Position numbers and translations under genes: made by a program. Positions 5,351 through 5,565 of a stretch of DNA of 5,565 bases are shown in pieces. Under the pieces are notes generated by a model. The model saw only the letters and a program-made list of their open reading frames with translations. It made no database searches and was not told where the DNA came from. The stretch spans positions 1 through 5,565 of the forward strand of contig JANYDR010000632.1 of assembly GCA_025363495.1 (NCBI GenBank), in the 5' to 3' direction. Within the stretch, counting starts at the first letter, position 1, and every line of letters starts with the position of its first letter. The stretch is from Cyclobacteriaceae bacterium (lineage in GTDB: Bacteria > Bacteroidota > Bacteroidia > Cytophagales > Cyclobacteriaceae).

Positions 5351-5565
5351 ATGGCAGAGATCAGACCCGAAGAAGTATCCGCAATCTTACGTGAGCAATT
5401 GTCCAGTGCGCGTACGAGTGCTGAGTTGGAAGAAGTCGGCACCGTGTTAACCATTGGTGATGGTGTGGCTCGTATCTATGGCTTAACCAAAGCTCAGGCT
5501 GGAGAATTGATTCAATTCGAAAATGGATTGCGTGCATTGGTGTTGAATCTTGAAGAAGACAACGT
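5351..5565 (+). CDS. atpA: F1 ATP synthase subunit alpha (partial, N-terminal 71 codons)
   Basis: The reading frame opens with ATG at 5351 and runs to the window end, 71 codons plus two bases. It starts MAEIRPEEVSAILREQL, the amphipathic N-terminal helix that binds delta, and continues into the beta-barrel crown domain with VGTVLTIGDGVARIYGL and the following segment to LVLNLEED, both characteristic of alpha. The nucleotide-binding P-loop lies beyond the window, so activity-related residues cannot be checked. In Bacteroidota atpG normally follows, while atpD and atpC are often encoded elsewhere; neither can be seen here. No Shine-Dalgarno sequence precedes the start; the 27-base spacer is A/T rich. 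Confidence 0.97.
   Translation, partial: MAEIRPEEVSAILREQLSSARTSAELEEVGTVLTIGDGVARIYGLTKAQAGELIQFENGLRALVLNLEEDN

Noticed and set aside
1..5565. Mobile element, CRISPR array, tRNA or phage-related system
   Set aside because: No direct repeats with spacers, transposase motifs, tRNA-like cloverleaf or attachment sites were seen; nearly all bases are accounted for by conserved chromosomal genes.

Overview
The window is a piece of a Bacteroidota chromosome, most likely of the Cytophagales type. Several independent signs point there: a PorW/SprE-like component of the type IX secretion system, an ATP synthase a subunit with a cleavable signal peptide and a long periplasmic N-terminal region, the gene order atpZ - atpI-like - atpB - atpE - atpF - atpH - atpA, almost no Shine-Dalgarno sequences before the start codons, and a TAnnTTTG-type promoter box. 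The genus cannot be read from the sequence.

Layout. Positions 1-714 (minus strand) hold the N-terminal 238 codons of the PorW/SprE-like tetratricopeptide protein, whose 3' end lies outside the window. A divergent 86-bp intergenic region (715-800) follows. The rest reads on the plus strand: a membrane-anchored M23 (LytM) endopeptidase (801-1667, TTG start), a bactofilin (1680-2105), AtpZ (2065-2289, overlapping the bactofilin by 41 bp), a four-helix AtpI-like membrane protein (2289-2687, GTG start, overlapping atpZ by one base), then atpB (2735-3820), atpE (3919-4167), atpF (4265-4759), atpH (4763-5323) and the first 71 codons of atpA (5351 to the window end).

How the genes work together. The M23 peptidase and the bactofilin are a known functional pair: bactofilin polymers can localise cell-wall hydrolases. 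AtpZ and the AtpI-like protein probably help assembly of the F0 sector or carry divalent cations. AtpB (a), AtpE (c) and AtpF (b) make the F0 proton channel and peripheral stalk, AtpH (delta) joins the stalk to F1, and AtpA begins the catalytic head. The c subunit lacks the sodium-ligand residues, so the enzyme is probably proton driven. The gene overlaps and short gaps suggest that cell-wall and ATP synthase genes share transcripts.

This is mainly housekeeping sequence; I see no mobile element, CRISPR array, RNA gene or defence system. The points most worth checking are a strong terminator-like hairpin between atpE and atpF, tandem hairpins before atpE, the mitochondrial-like His/Glu arrangement plus an Asn-to-Ala change in the a subunit channel, the bactofilin/atpZ overlap, and the unusual residue before the presumed lipid-attachment cysteine of the PorW-like protein.
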